A DNA stretch of 64,000 bases, from positions 496,001-560,000 of the forward strand of contig NZ_AEUT02000001.1 of assembly GCF_000187935.1 (NCBI RefSeq), read 5' to 3'. Below are positions 28,873-38,427 of the stretch, one piece after another. The DNA comes from Streptococcus parauberis NCFD 2020 (GTDB taxonomy: Bacteria; Bacillota; Bacilli; Lactobacillales; Streptococcaceae). Position numbers and translations under genes: made by a program. How positions within the stretch are numbered: position 1 is the first letter of the stretch; every line of letters begins with the position of its first letter. Below the pieces are notes generated by a model. That model was not told where the DNA came from, did no database searches, and saw only the letters and a program-made list of their open reading frames with translations.

Positions 28873-30345
28873 TTATTCATTAATTAAGTTATCAATTTTT
28901 GGTACATAAAATAGTAATAAGAAACCAAATAGGATGGTTATACCACCAACTATTGCAAAATAGGCTATCTCAGTGTGATCTGTATAGAATTTAACGAATT
29001 GAGCATTAAGGGCCTGAGCTGATGCATTACTCAAGAACCAAATCGACATCATCTGAGCTTTAAATGCTTTAGGCGCTAGCTTATTTGTAACTGACAAGCC
29101 AATTGGTGAGATAAGCATTTCACCGACAATAACAATTGCCCAACTCATAATTAACCACATTGGACTAACTCTGGCTTGGCTTCCAAAGAGCATAACTGGA
29201 ATTGCCATCCAAACAAATGATAAGCCTGAGGCCATTAAACCAAAAGAGAACTTTTTGGCTGATGAGGGTTGTTTGCTTCCAAGTTTAGCCCACATCCACG
29301 CAAAAATTGGCACGTAGAGCATAATAAAGAGTGGGTTGATACTTTGGAAGTATGAAGATGGGAAGTTGATGTGGTGGCCAAAGAAGGTGAAGTAGAGGCG
29401 AGTTTGTTCATCAGCGAATAGGGCTAAGACAACGGCGCCTTGCTCTTCAATTGACCAAAAGAGAATTGAGGCAATAAAGAGTGGAATGTAGGCAAAGACG
29501 TGTGAACGCTCTTCACTTGTAATTTTCTTACTTTTGAGAATTGACACGAAATAATAAATTGGAATGACAATTGCGACAATAGTAAAGAAATTGATGACTA
29601 AATCAACTGACAATAAACCAGTCACTTGAAGTAGAAGTAGAACAAGTGTAATAGCAACCAGAGCAGCAACTGCTTTCTTGATTAAGGAAGATTTCTCAGT
29701 TGCTGATAAAGGGTCACTTGGGACCAAACTGTCTGGTGATAGGTATTTATTGCCATCACGGACGTACTGGATGAGACCAAGTAACATCCCAACGGCTGCT
29801 AGTGAAAAGCCAAGGTGGAAGTTAACTTCTTGCCCAAGATAACCAACTAATGCAGGAGCAATAAAAGCGCCTAAGTTAATTCCAAAAACAAAGATACTGA
29901 AACCAGCATCACGACGCAAATCCTTTTCGGCGTATAGACTCCCCACCATATCTGAAACGTTTGGCTTAAGTAAACCAGTCCCAAAAATGATTAAGGCAAT
30001 TGAAAAGAAAAGGGCAGTTTTGCCGAATGGCGTTGCAAGGGCTATGTGACCAAGCATAATTAAAATTCCACCATATAAAACAGTTTTACGACTACCTAAA
30101 ATACGGTCACTAATATAGCCGCCCAAAACTGAGGATAGGTAAACAAGTGAGCCATAAATAGCCATAATCGATGCTGCGGTCGCTTTATCAAATCCTAACC
30201 CACCATCCGCAACACTGTAGTACATGTAATAAAGCAAAATTGCTCGCATACCATAGTAAGAAAATCTTTCCCACATTTCAGTGAAAAAAAGAGTGGACAA
30301 ACCACGAGGGTGTCCAAAAAATGTTTTTGTATCTGTCTGATTCAT
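28873..30345 (-). CDS. dtpT: POT-family di/tripeptide:H+ symporter
   Basis: A 490-residue transporter with about 12-14 membrane segments that imports di- and tripeptides with protons. The start MNQTDTKTFFGHPRGLSTLFFTEMWERFSYYGMRAILLYYM carries the family ExxER-type motif (TEMWERFSYYG), and FSIFVFGINLGAFIAPALVGYLG is the PTR2 signature region. AAAGGAGAG lies upstream of the ATG at 30345. It is monocistronic. Confidence 0.93.
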   Translation of the reverse strand: MNQTDTKTFFGHPRGLSTLFFTEMWERFSYYGMRAILLYYMYYSVADGGLGFDKATAASIMAIYGSLVYLSSVLGGYISDRILGSRKTVLYGGILIMLGHIALATPFGKTALFFSIALIIFGTGLLKPNVSDMVGSLYAEKDLRRDAGFSIFVFGINLGAFIAPALVGYLGQEVNFHLGFSLAAVGMLLGLIQYVRDGNKYLSPDSLVPSDPLSATEKSSLIKKAVAALVAITLVLLLLQVTGLLSVDLVINFFTIVAIVIPIYYFVSILKSKKITSEERSHVFAYIPLFIASILFWSIEEQGAVVLALFADEQTRLYFTFFGHHINFPSSYFQSINPLFIMLYVPIFAWMWAKLGSKQPSSAKKFSFGLMASGLSFVWMAIPVMLFGSQARVSPMWLIMSWAIVIVGEMLISPIGLSVTNKLAPKAFKAQMMSIWFLSNASAQALNAQFVKFYTDHTEIAYFAIVGGITILFGFLLLFYVPKIDNLINE

Positions 30346-30373
30346 TGAACTCTCCTTTTAATAACTATTTATT

Positions 30374-30402
30374 AGAATACATTAATATATCAGACATGTC
30401 AA
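30374..30402 (-). promoter_or_regulatory. dtpT promoter
   Basis: On the minus strand, TTGACA (30397-30402), 17 bp, TATTCT (30374-30379). Confidence 0.7.
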
Positions 30403-30443
30403 TAAGATTAGAATATAAAATCAGATAATAATACCATAAACTG

Positions 30444-30464
30444 TGTATAAATCAATTTTATACA
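30444..30464. promoter_or_regulatory. Dyad upstream of the dtpT promoter
   Basis: TGTATAAA-TCAAT-TTTATACA, with perfect 8-bp arms, about 40 bp upstream of the -35. A candidate regulator-binding site with no regulator assigned. Confidence 0.4.
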
Positions 30465-30538
30465 TGTATAGATAATGACAAAGTACTCTTCATTAATTAG
30501 ACCAAGGCTACTAGTGAATTCTTTCTGTGAAAAATGTA

Positions 30539-30561
30539 GTAAAAAAAGCCCTTAGGCTTTC
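30539..30561 (-). terminator. Terminator embracing the antiporter stop codon
   Basis: On the minus strand AAAGCC-TAA-GGGCTTTTTTT: the stop codon forms the loop of the terminator hairpin. Confidence 0.75.
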
Positions 30562-31700
30562 TTTGTTTTAAAGGATTGCTTCAGTATAAATGGTGCAATA
30601 ATTGTAGAGAGGATGACTACAATGACCAGTTCTGAATAGGTGTGGCTTGAAATCAGTTTGTCAGCTAAGCCAATTTGTACAATAATCAAAGCCATTTCTC
30701 CTCGGCTGACCATCCCTCCACCAATTGTTAGAGCATCCATTTTCGAAAATTTAAAGGAACGCCCAACCATATAGCAGGGAATCAGTTTAGTTGCGACGGC
30801 CAGGACTGTGAAGAGGACGATTATCGGTAAGTTGCTAATGATGCCGTCTAGTTTTAATGGCAGAGCAATTGAGGCGAAGAAAATCGGAATGAAAAAGATG
30901 TAGGCAAAAATTGAGGTTTCGTGCTCAATCTCAGTAGCATATTTAGTCTGTCCGATGGCAAGTCCCGCGAAGAAAGAACCAATAACTGCAGACATGCCAA
31001 CGATATTAGCAAGTAGTGCCGTAGTAAAACAGAGGAGTAAGGCTAAGAAAGTATTTTTCTCAAAGTTATCAAACTTGTTTACAAATTTAAAAATGGCTGG
31101 AACGATGTATTTGACCAAGGCAATTAGAAATAAAAGAAAAGCAAGTTGTCCTAGTACTTCAAAAATCAGTTGATTTGATGATCCAGAATCGGATTTACTA
31201 CTTGAGATAAAGAAGCTAAGAAGTAGCACTGCAATGATATCATCTGCCACAGCAGCACCTAAAATAACTGCCCCTGTATTGGTCTTGACTTTGTTATATT
31301 CTTGAAGAACTTCCACAGTGATAGAAACACTGGTCGCCGCAAATACAATACCGTAAAATATTGCAGTATGTGCTTGATAACCCATTGCTAAAGTTACCAA
31401 GTAAAAGGCTGCAACAGGTATGATTACACCGGAGATAGCTACAACAAGACTTGGCTTGAGGTATCTTTTAAGTAATTCTAAGTTAGCCTCCATCCCAGCC
31501 AGAAACATCAGTAAGATAACACCTAATTCAGATAGAAAATGAATTAATTCCCCTTGATGGACAAGATTGAGCACAGCGGGACTAATCAGAATGCCAACAA
31601 GTAATTGCCCTACAACGGCAGGAATACCGATTCGACCTGAGAATTGGGTCGCTAGGAGACTAGCAAATAAAATAATCGTAATATGTAAAAGTTCTTGCAT
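30552..31700 (-). CDS. Monovalent cation:proton antiporter (CPA2/NapA type)
   Basis: A 382-residue membrane protein with about 12 membrane segments. ILLMFLAGMEANLELLKRYLKPSLVVAISGVIIPV, GAAVADDIIAVLLLSFF (the paired acidic residues of the ion site) and MVSRGEMALIIVQIGLA are signatures of KefB/NapA-type exchangers. It lacks the C-terminal TrkA-N domain of Kef proteins, so Na+/H+ exchange is more likely. The ATG at 31700 has CGGAGGAATA upstream. Confidence 0.9.
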   Translation of the reverse strand: MQELLHITIILFASLLATQFSGRIGIPAVVGQLLVGILISPAVLNLVHQGELIHFLSELGVILLMFLAGMEANLELLKRYLKPSLVVAISGVIIPVAAFYLVTLAMGYQAHTAIFYGIVFAATSVSITVEVLQEYNKVKTNTGAVILGAAVADDIIAVLLLSFFISSSKSDSGSSNQLIFEVLGQLAFLLFLIALVKYIVPAIFKFVNKFDNFEKNTFLALLLCFTTALLANIVGMSAVIGSFFAGLAIGQTKYATEIEHETSIFAYIFFIPIFFASIALPLKLDGIISNLPIIVLFTVLAVATKLIPCYMVGRSFKFSKMDALTIGGGMVSRGEMALIIVQIGLADKLISSHTYSELVIVVILSTIIAPFILKQSFKTKKA

Positions 31701-31794
31701 TATTCCTCCGAGATAAAAAATTTGAGTATCGATAATATTATAGCATGATTATGGTGATACTTGAAGAGATTCATTTGTAAAGGTCCACTGGCAA

Positions 31795-31820
31795 AAAAAG
31801 AAGCCTTTCGGCTTCTTTTT
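31795..31820. terminator. Terminator-like hairpin upstream of the antiporter gene
   Basis: AAAAAGAAGCC / GGCTTCTTTTT with a four-base loop. Symmetrical, and on the minus strand it would stop read-through from guaA. Confidence 0.8.
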
Positions 31821-31924
31821 ATATTTCTTGGCGAGAGGCTCAAAGAGTCAGGGGAGTGAGTCTTTGAGGTTAGAAATAAGGAACTGTGAAACAGTTCTAC
31901 TAATATAAAGGTGCCCCAGATATA

Positions 31925-31956
31925 AGAAAAAGGAAACATTACTGTTTCCTTTTGTT
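31925..31956. terminator. Terminator downstream of guaA
   Basis: AAAGGAAACA / TGTTTCCTTT with a short loop and T-runs on both strands. Confidence 0.8.
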
Positions 31957-32011
31957 ATTCCCCTCGCTTTTCAGTTTTAGGGCTCGGGCTAAACAAGTCC
32001 ACCGGACTTGT

Positions 32012-33574
32012 TTATTCCCATTCAACCGTTGCTGGTGGTTTGCTTGTGATGTCATAGACGATGCGGTTGACGTGGTCAACTTCGTTTACGATGCGGACTG
32101 AAATCTTTTTAAGAACATCCCATGGTAGTTGTGCGAAGTCTGCTGTCATGCCGTCGATTGAAGTGATAGCACGGATAGCAATAGTATAGTCATATGTACG
32201 ACCGTCTCCCATAACACCAACCGAACGAACGCCAGTATTAACAGTGAAGTATTGCCATACATCGCGGTCAAGTCCAGCTGCGGCGATCTCTTCGCGCAAG
32301 ATGGCATCTGATTCACGGACTATTTCCAATTTTTCTTCAGTGATAGCACCCATGACGCGAATGGCTAAGCCTGGGCCAGGGAATGGCTGACGCCAAACGA
32401 TATGTTCTGGCATTCCAAGAGCGATACCAAGCGCACGCACTTCATCCTTAAACAAAGTATTTAAAGGTTCAATCAATTCAAATTGCATATCTTCTGGAAG
32501 ACCACCGACATTATGGTGTGATTTGATTGTTTGGGCTGTTTCTGTGCCAGATTCGATGATATCAGTATACAGTGTTCCTTGTGCAAGGAAGTCTACACCT
32601 TTCAATTTGCTAGCTTCATCGTCAAAGACGTAAACAAATTCATTACCGATAATCTTACGTTTTTTCTCAGGATCATCAACACCAGCTAGTAAATCTAAGA
32701 ATCTATTTTTAGCATCCACACGGATGATATTAAGACCAAATTTACCACCAAGCATTCCCATAACTTGGTCACCCTCATCTTTACGAAGAAGACCGTGATC
32801 AACAAAAATACATGTTAATTGGTCGCCAATAGCTTTTTGTAAAAGAACGCCAACAACTGAAGAGTCAACACCACCTGATAAACCAAGAAGGACTTTTTTG
32901 TCACCAACTTGCTTGCGAATATTATCAATTTGCATATCAATGAAGTTATCCATTGACCAGTCACCACGCGCTCCACAGATAGAAACAGCGAAGTTTTTAA
33001 GGATATCGTTACCATATACAGAATGTCTTACTTCTGGGTGGAACTGGATGCCATAAAAGTTACGTTCAGTATTTTCAATAGCTGCATAAGGGCAATCGTT
33101 TGAATCTCCCACAAGGTAGAAACCTTCTGGAATTTCTGTAACAGCATCACCATGACTCATTAATACTAGTTGTTCTTCAGGAGTACCTGCAAAAAGTTTT
33201 GACTCAGCACGTAAGCGAAGAGTTGATTGTCCATACTCACGGTTACCAGCTTGACCTGCAGGAACAACTTTACCACCCAACGTGTGAGTAATTAATTGCA
33301 TACCGTAACAGATTCCGAGGATTGGAATACCAAGTTCAAAAATTTCTGGGTCAATAGCAAAAGCATTCTCAGCATAAACGGAATTAGGCCCACCAGATAG
33401 GACAATACCGATTGGATTAATCTCTTTAAGTTCTTTAGCAGTGATTTTATGGCTCTTTAATTCAGAAAACACACCAAATTCACGAATACGTCGTGCAATT
33501 AATTGGTTGTACTGACTACCATAATCAAGAACAATAATTTTTTGAATATCATTCAAAATTGAAATTTCAGTCAT
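32012..33574 (-). CDS. guaA: GMP synthase (glutamine-hydrolysing)
   Basis: A 520-residue enzyme converting XMP to GMP using glutamine and ATP. The N-terminal class I amidotransferase domain has catalytic Cys89 (GICYGMQ) and the His-Glu pair in QFHPEVRHS. The ATP-pyrophosphatase domain carries [10 protein letters not shown] near residue 235, and the C-terminal dimerisation domain ends in KPPATVEWE. The length is full. GAAAGGATTACA precedes the ATG at 33574. In most streptococci guaA is directly divergent from a gntR gene; here another gene lies between them. Confidence 0.97.
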   Translation of the reverse strand: MTEISILNDIQKIIVLDYGSQYNQLIARRIREFGVFSELKSHKITAKELKEINPIGIVLSGGPNSVYAENAFAIDPEIFELGIPILGICYGMQLITHTLGGKVVPAGQAGNREYGQSTLRLRAESKLFAGTPEEQLVLMSHGDAVTEIPEGFYLVGDSNDCPYAAIENTERNFYGIQFHPEVRHSVYGNDILKNFAVSICGARGDWSMDNFIDMQIDNIRKQVGDKKVLLGLSGGVDSSVVGVLLQKAIGDQLTCIFVDHGLLRKDEGDQVMGMLGGKFGLNIIRVDAKNRFLDLLAGVDDPEKKRKIIGNEFVYVFDDEASKLKGVDFLAQGTLYTDIIESGTETAQTIKSHHNVGGLPEDMQFELIEPLNTLFKDEVRALGIALGMPEHIVWRQPFPGPGLAIRVMGAITEEKLEIVRESDAILREEIAAAGLDRDVWQYFTVNTGVRSVGVMGDGRTYDYTIAIRAITSIDGMTADFAQLPWDVLKKISVRIVNEVDHVNRIVYDITSKPPATVEWE

Positions 33575-33591
33575 TGTAATCCTTTCATTTA

Positions 33592-33610
33592 TCTTAACGA
33601 TCTGTTAAGA
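33592..33610. promoter_or_regulatory. Dyad in the guaA 5' leader
   Basis: TCTTAAC-GATCT-GTTAAGA, with perfect 7-bp arms, between the putative -10 (TACAAT on the minus strand) and the guaA ribosome binding site. A candidate operator or leader hairpin. Confidence 0.45.
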
Positions 33611-33841
33611 GTTTTACATCTCATTGTAGCATATTTTTTTCAAATATTCATTATAAATTTTCCATTTTTTCTCGTTAAAGCCTAACATTCTGATGCATTT
33701 ATTAAAATATGTACGTAGATTTAAACCGTATTTATATCCAGTGTTTTAAGTTAATTGTAAGTTACGAATGTAATGCTACTTTAATAAGTAAAAGGAAAAT
33801 TTTAATTTCATTAAGTTATTTATTTGTTGAAAGAGGCTCAT

Positions 33842-35239
33842 ATGATTAGTAATAAGAAAAAGAGGGCAGTATTATTTTTAGTTTTCTTCATTTGCGTGCT
33901 TTCTTTTTGCCTAAAACCAAACAATTTTTATCAGTCAATTAAAATTAAGAATATACCGACCAAAATAAAACAAAGCTATTCTGTAGGTGATAAAGTTACA
34001 TTTAATTTTAAAAACTCCTCTCCTAAATTGGGTACAATTTATAAGATTAGACGTGCGCATAGAAAAATTCATTATTCTATATTTTATAGAACTGGCATGC
34101 ACATTGTTGAAACTGAGGTGGAACAAAGTCATATTAAAAATTTAACTGGTCATTCAGCATTCAAAAAAAATGAGTTAGTAACTATTAAGGATAAAGCAGT
34201 AATAAATGATGGTAAAATAAGTTATTTTAGCTCTCATCAACTATACAAAATTAAGAATGTGCAAATATTTCTTAAACAAGGTAAAGTTTATACAACTTAT
34301 CATTTGCTTGCTAAAAATAATAAAAAAACAAAAGTAATAGATGAAGAACAACTCTGTAAAACCTATTTTGTTCACTTCCATTCTAAAACTAATCAAAAAG
34401 CAAATAATAAAATACTAAATAAAGCTTTTTCATATGCAAATAAACATAAACAAACAGATATATTTCTACCAATGGGTGAGTATATGATAGGTAGTAAGTA
34501 TCCAAAAAAAGATTATTTTATTTTACCATCAAATTCTTCCATAATCGGAAATCATACTCAACTCATCATTGATAATTTCTCCTACTGGTTTGGATTGGCA
34601 ACAGGTCCTTCTCCACGAGATGGGGTTAGTAATTTTGAACTGTCACATATTCAATTTAGGGCTAACAATCTGAAGCTTGGAGCTCAGTTGTTAATTATGG
34701 CCGACCATGGAAATAACTGGTATATTCACCATAATACTTTTAAATTGGTCCAAAAGAAAGGAAATCATATTTTTGATTTAGGCTCTCTTCAAAATTCAAT
34801 TTTTGAATATAATCAATTTGTTGGCTACGCCCCAGAGTTAACCTCAATAGCAAAAATAACAGCAGATAAGAATCTTCATGACTACTATGCTGAAGCTATC
34901 CAGCTTGATGCTGCTGAAAAAAATGGTATTTGGGATGCTGGATTAATAAAAGCTATTGAACCCAACTACAGCATATATAATAATTTTAGATTCCTTAGTG
35001 ATCATATAGTTATTAAAAATAATCAATTTTTACCATTCATTAATCATCAGGGCAAACTGATTGCATATGGAGCATCAATCGGTCAGCATTCTTCAAAGGT
35101 TGGTCATGTAGTAATTGAAGGAAATTATTTCCATAAGAGCTTAGTTAATGGTTTTGCTCATAAACAAACCTGGGTATTAGAACCAATCCATTTTCCTCCA
35201 TCAGCGAATAGCTTGGTAAATAATAATGTTATTGATTAA
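33842..35239 (+). CDS. Putative secreted or anchored right-handed beta-helix protein
   Basis: A 465-residue protein I cannot name. A basic N-terminus plus a hydrophobic segment (about 8-24, AVLFLVFFICVLSFCLK) suggest export or membrane anchoring. Residues about 45-180 look like a small-beta accessory region (VGDKVTFNF, KNELVTIKDKAVIND). From about 190 the sequence resembles pectate-lyase-like parallel beta-helices: KANNKILNKAFSYANKHKQTDIFLPMGEYMIGS is the classic opening, then N-rich rungs (NWYIHHNTFK, SIFEYNQFVG, HIVIKNNQFL, HVVIEGNYFHK). A polysaccharide lyase, hydrolase or phage-depolymerase-like role is possible but unproven. The start is the ATG at 33842 after AAAGAGG, not the upstream TTG. 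Confidence 0.7.
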   Translation: MISNKKKRAVLFLVFFICVLSFCLKPNNFYQSIKIKNIPTKIKQSYSVGDKVTFNFKNSSPKLGTIYKIRRAHRKIHYSIFYRTGMHIVETEVEQSHIKNLTGHSAFKKNELVTIKDKAVINDGKISYFSSHQLYKIKNVQIFLKQGKVYTTYHLLAKNNKKTKVIDEEQLCKTYFVHFHSKTNQKANNKILNKAFSYANKHKQTDIFLPMGEYMIGSKYPKKDYFILPSNSSIIGNHTQLIIDNFSYWFGLATGPSPRDGVSNFELSHIQFRANNLKLGAQLLIMADHGNNWYIHHNTFKLVQKKGNHIFDLGSLQNSIFEYNQFVGYAPELTSIAKITADKNLHDYYAEAIQLDAAEKNGIWDAGLIKAIEPNYSIYNNFRFLSDHIVIKNNQFLPFINHQGKLIAYGASIGQHSSKVGHVVIEGNYFHKSLVNGFAHKQTWVLEPIHFPPSANSLVNNNVID

Positions 35240-35352
35240 ATACAAAAAACTAGTTCCAATTATATTTAGTATTCTTTCATTTTATTTCTCATCCAAAATT
35301 GTCAGAATTATGTTAAAATAGAGTCAATAAAAGTCTTGAGGAGAATGGGATC

Positions 35353-36051
35353 ATGCTACCAGCCTATATAAAAATCCATGATACAATAAAAAAAGATATT
35401 GATGACGGCATTTGGCCCATTGGTGATCGTTTACCAAGTGAACGGACGCTAGCTGAAAAATTTGCAGTCAGTCGAATGACCTTAAGACAAGCTATTACTT
35501 TACTAGTTGAGGAAGGTATCTTGGAAAGACGGATTGGCAGTGGAACTTATGTTGCCAGTCAACGTGTACAAGATAAAATGCGCGGAACGACCAGTTTCAC
35601 GGAAATTGTTAACTCTCAAGGGAAAAAGCCGTCTTCAAAACTGATTTCCTATCAAAAGCAACTTGCCAGTGATACTGAAATTAAAGAATTGCAATTGGAA
35701 TCGACAGATCACGTGATTCGAATGGAACGGATTCGCTTTGCTGATAACGTTCCCCTCGTTTACGAAGTGGCCTCTATTCCAGAGAAGTACATCCGTAATT
35801 TTCGACGTGAAGATATTACTGAGCATTTCTTCAAAACCTTGGAGACCAATGGTTTTGAAATTGGCAAAAGCCGACAAATCATTTATGCTAGATCAGCAAG
35901 TGAACGTGTTGCATCCTATTTAGGCGTTAGCAGAGGCCACGCTATTCTTGCTATGACCCAAGTATCATATTTCACCAGCGGGAATCCATTTGAATATGTG
36001 CGTAGCCAGTATGTGGGCGACCGTTTTGAATTCTATCTAGAAAACAATTAA
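35353..36051 (+). CDS. GntR/HutC-family regulator with UTRA domain
   Basis: A 232-residue regulator with an N-terminal winged HTH (LPSERTLAEKFAVSRMTLRQAITLLVEEGILERRIGSGTYVASQ, about 25-70) and a UTRA effector domain (about 85-230). In streptococci this regulator usually stands next to guaA, so a link to purine or amino-sugar metabolism is often assumed; nothing here shows its ligand. GGAGAATGGGATC precedes the ATG. The promoter includes the extended -10 TGTTAAAAT near 35313-35321. Confidence 0.87.
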   Translation: MLPAYIKIHDTIKKDIDDGIWPIGDRLPSERTLAEKFAVSRMTLRQAITLLVEEGILERRIGSGTYVASQRVQDKMRGTTSFTEIVNSQGKKPSSKLISYQKQLASDTEIKELQLESTDHVIRMERIRFADNVPLVYEVASIPEKYIRNFRREDITEHFFKTLETNGFEIGKSRQIIYARSASERVASYLGVSRGHAILAMTQVSYFTSGNPFEYVRSQYVGDRFEFYLENN

Positions 36052-36057
36052 GTTAAA

Positions 36058-36090
36058 AAAGGCTTGCTTATTAGTGGTAACCTTTTTCTT
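36058..36090 (+). terminator. Weak terminator candidate after gntR
   Basis: AAAAAGG ... CCTTTTT with a loop of about 18 bases. The stem is short, so support is limited. Confidence 0.3.
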
Positions 36091-36169
36091 TTCTGCTCAA
36101 TTTGGTTTTAAGGCCACAATCGTGATTAAGTATTGTTATTATCCCTGATTATATGGTAAAATTAAGGTT

Positions 36170-36502
36170 ATGGAAATTGAAAAAACAAATCGGATGAACG
36201 CTCTATTTGAGTTTTACGCAGCACTTTTAACAGATAAGCAAATGAACTACATTGAGCTGTACTATGCAGATGATTATAGTCTTGCTGAGATTGCCGAAGA
36301 ATTTGGTGTTAGCCGTCAAGCCGTTTATGATAATATTAAGCGAACTGAAAAAATTCTTGAGACCTATGAAATGAAATTACATATGTATTCAGACTATATC
36401 GTTCGTAGTGAAATCTTCGATGCCATTACGGCAAAGTATCCGGAAGATGCTTTTATTACAGAGCAAATTTCCATTTTAACAAGCATTGATAATAGAGATT
36501 AA
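36170..36502 (+). CDS. ylxM: YlxM family HTH protein (SRP-associated)
   Basis: A 110-residue sigma-70 region-4-like HTH protein. The motif [45 protein letters not shown] is diagnostic for YlxM/p13. It lies 11 bases upstream of ffh, its conserved position; the family has been reported to bind signal recognition particle components and modulate Ffh GTPase activity. Confidence 0.93.
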   Translation: MEIEKTNRMNALFEFYAALLTDKQMNYIELYYADDYSLAEIAEEFGVSRQAVYDNIKRTEKILETYEMKLHMYSDYIVRSEIFDAITAKYPEDAFITEQISILTSIDNRD

Positions 36503-36513
36503 GAGGAGTAGTT

Positions 36514-38088
36514 ATGGCATTTGAGAGTTTAACAGAGCGCCTACAAGGTGTCTTTAAAAATATCCGAGGTAAAAAAAAGTTATCTGATAAAGATGTTCAA
36601 GAGGTAACAAAAGAGATTCGTCTGGCTTTACTTGAAGCCGACGTTGCTTTACCTGTTGTTAAAACTTTTATCAAACGTATTCGTGAACGCGCTGTTGGTC
36701 ATGAAATCATTGATACCTTAGACCCAACACAACAAATTTTAAAAATTGTTAATGAAGAATTAACTGCAATTTTAGGGTCTGAAACATCTGAAATCGTTAA
36801 ATCACCAAAAATTCCAACTATTATTATGATGGTTGGTTTACAAGGGGCTGGTAAAACAACCTTTGCTGGTAAATTGGCTAACAAATTAATCAAAGAAGAA
36901 AATGCTCGTCCTTTGATGATTGCTGCCGATATCTACCGTCCGGCTGCCATTGATCAATTAAAGACTTTAGGTCAACAAATTAATGTTCCTGTCTTTGATA
37001 TGGGAACTGACCACTCTGCAGTAGAAATCGTCACAAAAGGGTTAGAACAAGCTCGTGAAAATCGTAATGATTATGTCTTGATTGATACGGCCGGTCGTCT
37101 ACAAATTGATGAAAAATTAATGGGCGAGTTGCGCGATGTTAAGGCTCTTGCACAACCAAATGAAATCTTACTGGTTATTGACAGTATGATTGGTCAAGAA
37201 GCAGCTAACGTTGCTGATGAGTTCAACAAACAATTAGAAATCACTGGTGTTGTTCTTACCAAGATTGATGGTGATACTCGTGGTGGTGCAGCCTTATCAG
37301 TTCGTGAAATCACTGGTCGTCCAATTAAATTCACTGGTACTGGTGAAAAAATCACTGATATTGAGACTTTCCACCCTGATCGTATGTCCAGTCGTATCTT
37401 GGGTATGGGTGACCTCTTAACACTGATTGAAAAAGCTAGTCAAGATTATGACCAACAAAAATCATTAGAGTTAGCTGAAAAAATGCGTGAGAACACATTT
37501 GACTTCAATGACTTTATTGCCCAATTAGACCAAGTTCAAAATATGGGACCAATGGAAGATCTCTTGAAGATGATTCCTGGAATGGCTGGTAATCCTGCCT
37601 TAGCAAACATCAAAGTTGATGAAAAACAAATTGCTCGTAAACGTGCCATTGTCTCATCAATGACGCCTACTGAACGTGAAAATCCAGAACTCTTAAATCC
37701 AAGTCGCCGTCGTCGTATTGCCTCAGGATCTGGTAATACCTTTGTCGAGGTTAATAAATTTATCAAAGACTTTAACCAAGCTAAAACAATGATGCAAGGT
37801 ATGATGTCTGGTGATATGAATAAAGCTATGAAACAGATGGGTATCAATCCAAATAACATGCCAAAAAATATGCCTAATATGGGTGGTAGTGGTATGCCGG
37901 ATATGTCAGCCTTGGAAGGCATGATGGGCCAAGGTGGTATGCCTGACATGTCGGCATTTGGTGGTGATATGGATATGAGCCAAATGTTTGGTGGCGGCCT
38001 TAAAGGTAAAGTTGGTGAGTTTGCAATGAAGCAATCAATGAAACGCCAAGTTAACAAACTTAAAAAAGCCAAGAAAAAACGTAAATAA
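36514..38088 (+). CDS. ffh: Signal recognition particle protein Ffh
   Basis: A 524-residue SRP54 homologue that, with 4.5S/scRNA, delivers nascent membrane proteins to FtsY. The G1 motif GLQGAGKTT is at 108-116, DTAGR and TKIDGDTRGGAA follow, and the Met-rich M domain (from about 330) includes the RNA-binding NPSRRRRIASGSG helix-turn. A Gly/Met/Pro-rich tail with repeated NMP/GMPDMS units ends in a basic segment KKAKKKRK. ylxM is 11 bases upstream in the same unit. Confidence 0.97.
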   Translation: MAFESLTERLQGVFKNIRGKKKLSDKDVQEVTKEIRLALLEADVALPVVKTFIKRIRERAVGHEIIDTLDPTQQILKIVNEELTAILGSETSEIVKSPKIPTIIMMVGLQGAGKTTFAGKLANKLIKEENARPLMIAADIYRPAAIDQLKTLGQQINVPVFDMGTDHSAVEIVTKGLEQARENRNDYVLIDTAGRLQIDEKLMGELRDVKALAQPNEILLVIDSMIGQEAANVADEFNKQLEITGVVLTKIDGDTRGGAALSVREITGRPIKFTGTGEKITDIETFHPDRMSSRILGMGDLLTLIEKASQDYDQQKSLELAEKMRENTFDFNDFIAQLDQVQNMGPMEDLLKMIPGMAGNPALANIKVDEKQIARKRAIVSSMTPTERENPELLNPSRRRRIASGSGNTFVEVNKFIKDFNQAKTMMQGMMSGDMNKAMKQMGINPNNMPKNMPNMGGSGMPDMSALEGMMGQGGMPDMSAFGGDMDMSQMFGGGLKGKVGEFAMKQSMKRQVNKLKKAKKKRK

Positions 38089-38106
38089 TAACAAAGCGCA
38101 AATAGA

Positions 38107-38147
38107 AAAAGCTAGTTGGTTCATATGAACCAACTAGCTTTTTTGAG
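38107..38147. terminator. Bidirectional terminator between ffh and the HigA-like gene
   Basis: An 18-bp perfect stem (AAAAGCTAGTTGGTTCAT and complement), essentially without a loop, with A and T tracts on both sides. Confidence 0.9.
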
Positions 38148-38151
38148 TTTT

Positions 38152-38427
38152 TTAACCAAAATGAATTTTTAATTCTTGATTTACGGCAACAGCAATTTTA
38201 CTCATGGTTTCAATACTGGTATTATGTCCCCTTTCAATTCTTGCTATTGTTGATTGAGGAACATGTGATAATTCTGCTAATTGTCTTTGACTTAATCCAG
38301 CATTAGATCTCGCCTTAGATACTGCTAGAGCAATTTCTAAGATTGCTTTTTCTGTTTGAAACTCTTGTCTGAAGTTTTCATTCTGAAGTTCTTCTTTTAA
38401 AAAATGATCAAAAGAAACATTAGTCAT
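38152..38427 (-). CDS. XRE/HigA-like antitoxin-type regulator
   Basis: A 91-residue protein with a HTH_3 domain at about 38-88 (RSNAGLSQRQLAELSHVPQSTIARIERGHNTSIETMSKIAVAVNQEL) and a short helical N-terminus FDHFLKEELQNENFRQEFQTEKAILEIALAV typical of HigA/RelB-paired regulators. AGGAGGAGAAAAAC precedes the ATG. No RelE/HigB-like toxin is found on either side, so it is orphaned or its toxin gene has decayed. Confidence 0.82.
   Translation of the reverse strand: MTNVSFDHFLKEELQNENFRQEFQTEKAILEIALAVSKARSNAGLSQRQLAELSHVPQSTIARIERGHNTSIETMSKIAVAVNQELKIHFG

Larger units (their letters stand above)
31701..32011. other. Intergenic region with stacked terminators
   Basis: No gene is supported here. 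It holds an AACAAGTCC/GGACTTGTT hairpin right after the guaA stop (31993-32013) and two strong terminators; upstream of the antiporter start nothing else is recognisable. Confidence 0.6.

Noticed and set aside
31700..31939. 79-codon minus-strand frame upstream of the antiporter
   Set aside because: It runs through two terminator hairpins and has no ribosome binding site or recognisable domain.
37536..38072. 178-codon minus-strand frame opposite the end of ffh
   Set aside because: It is the antisense shadow of the well-conserved Met/Gly-rich M domain of ffh; composition reflects that repeat.
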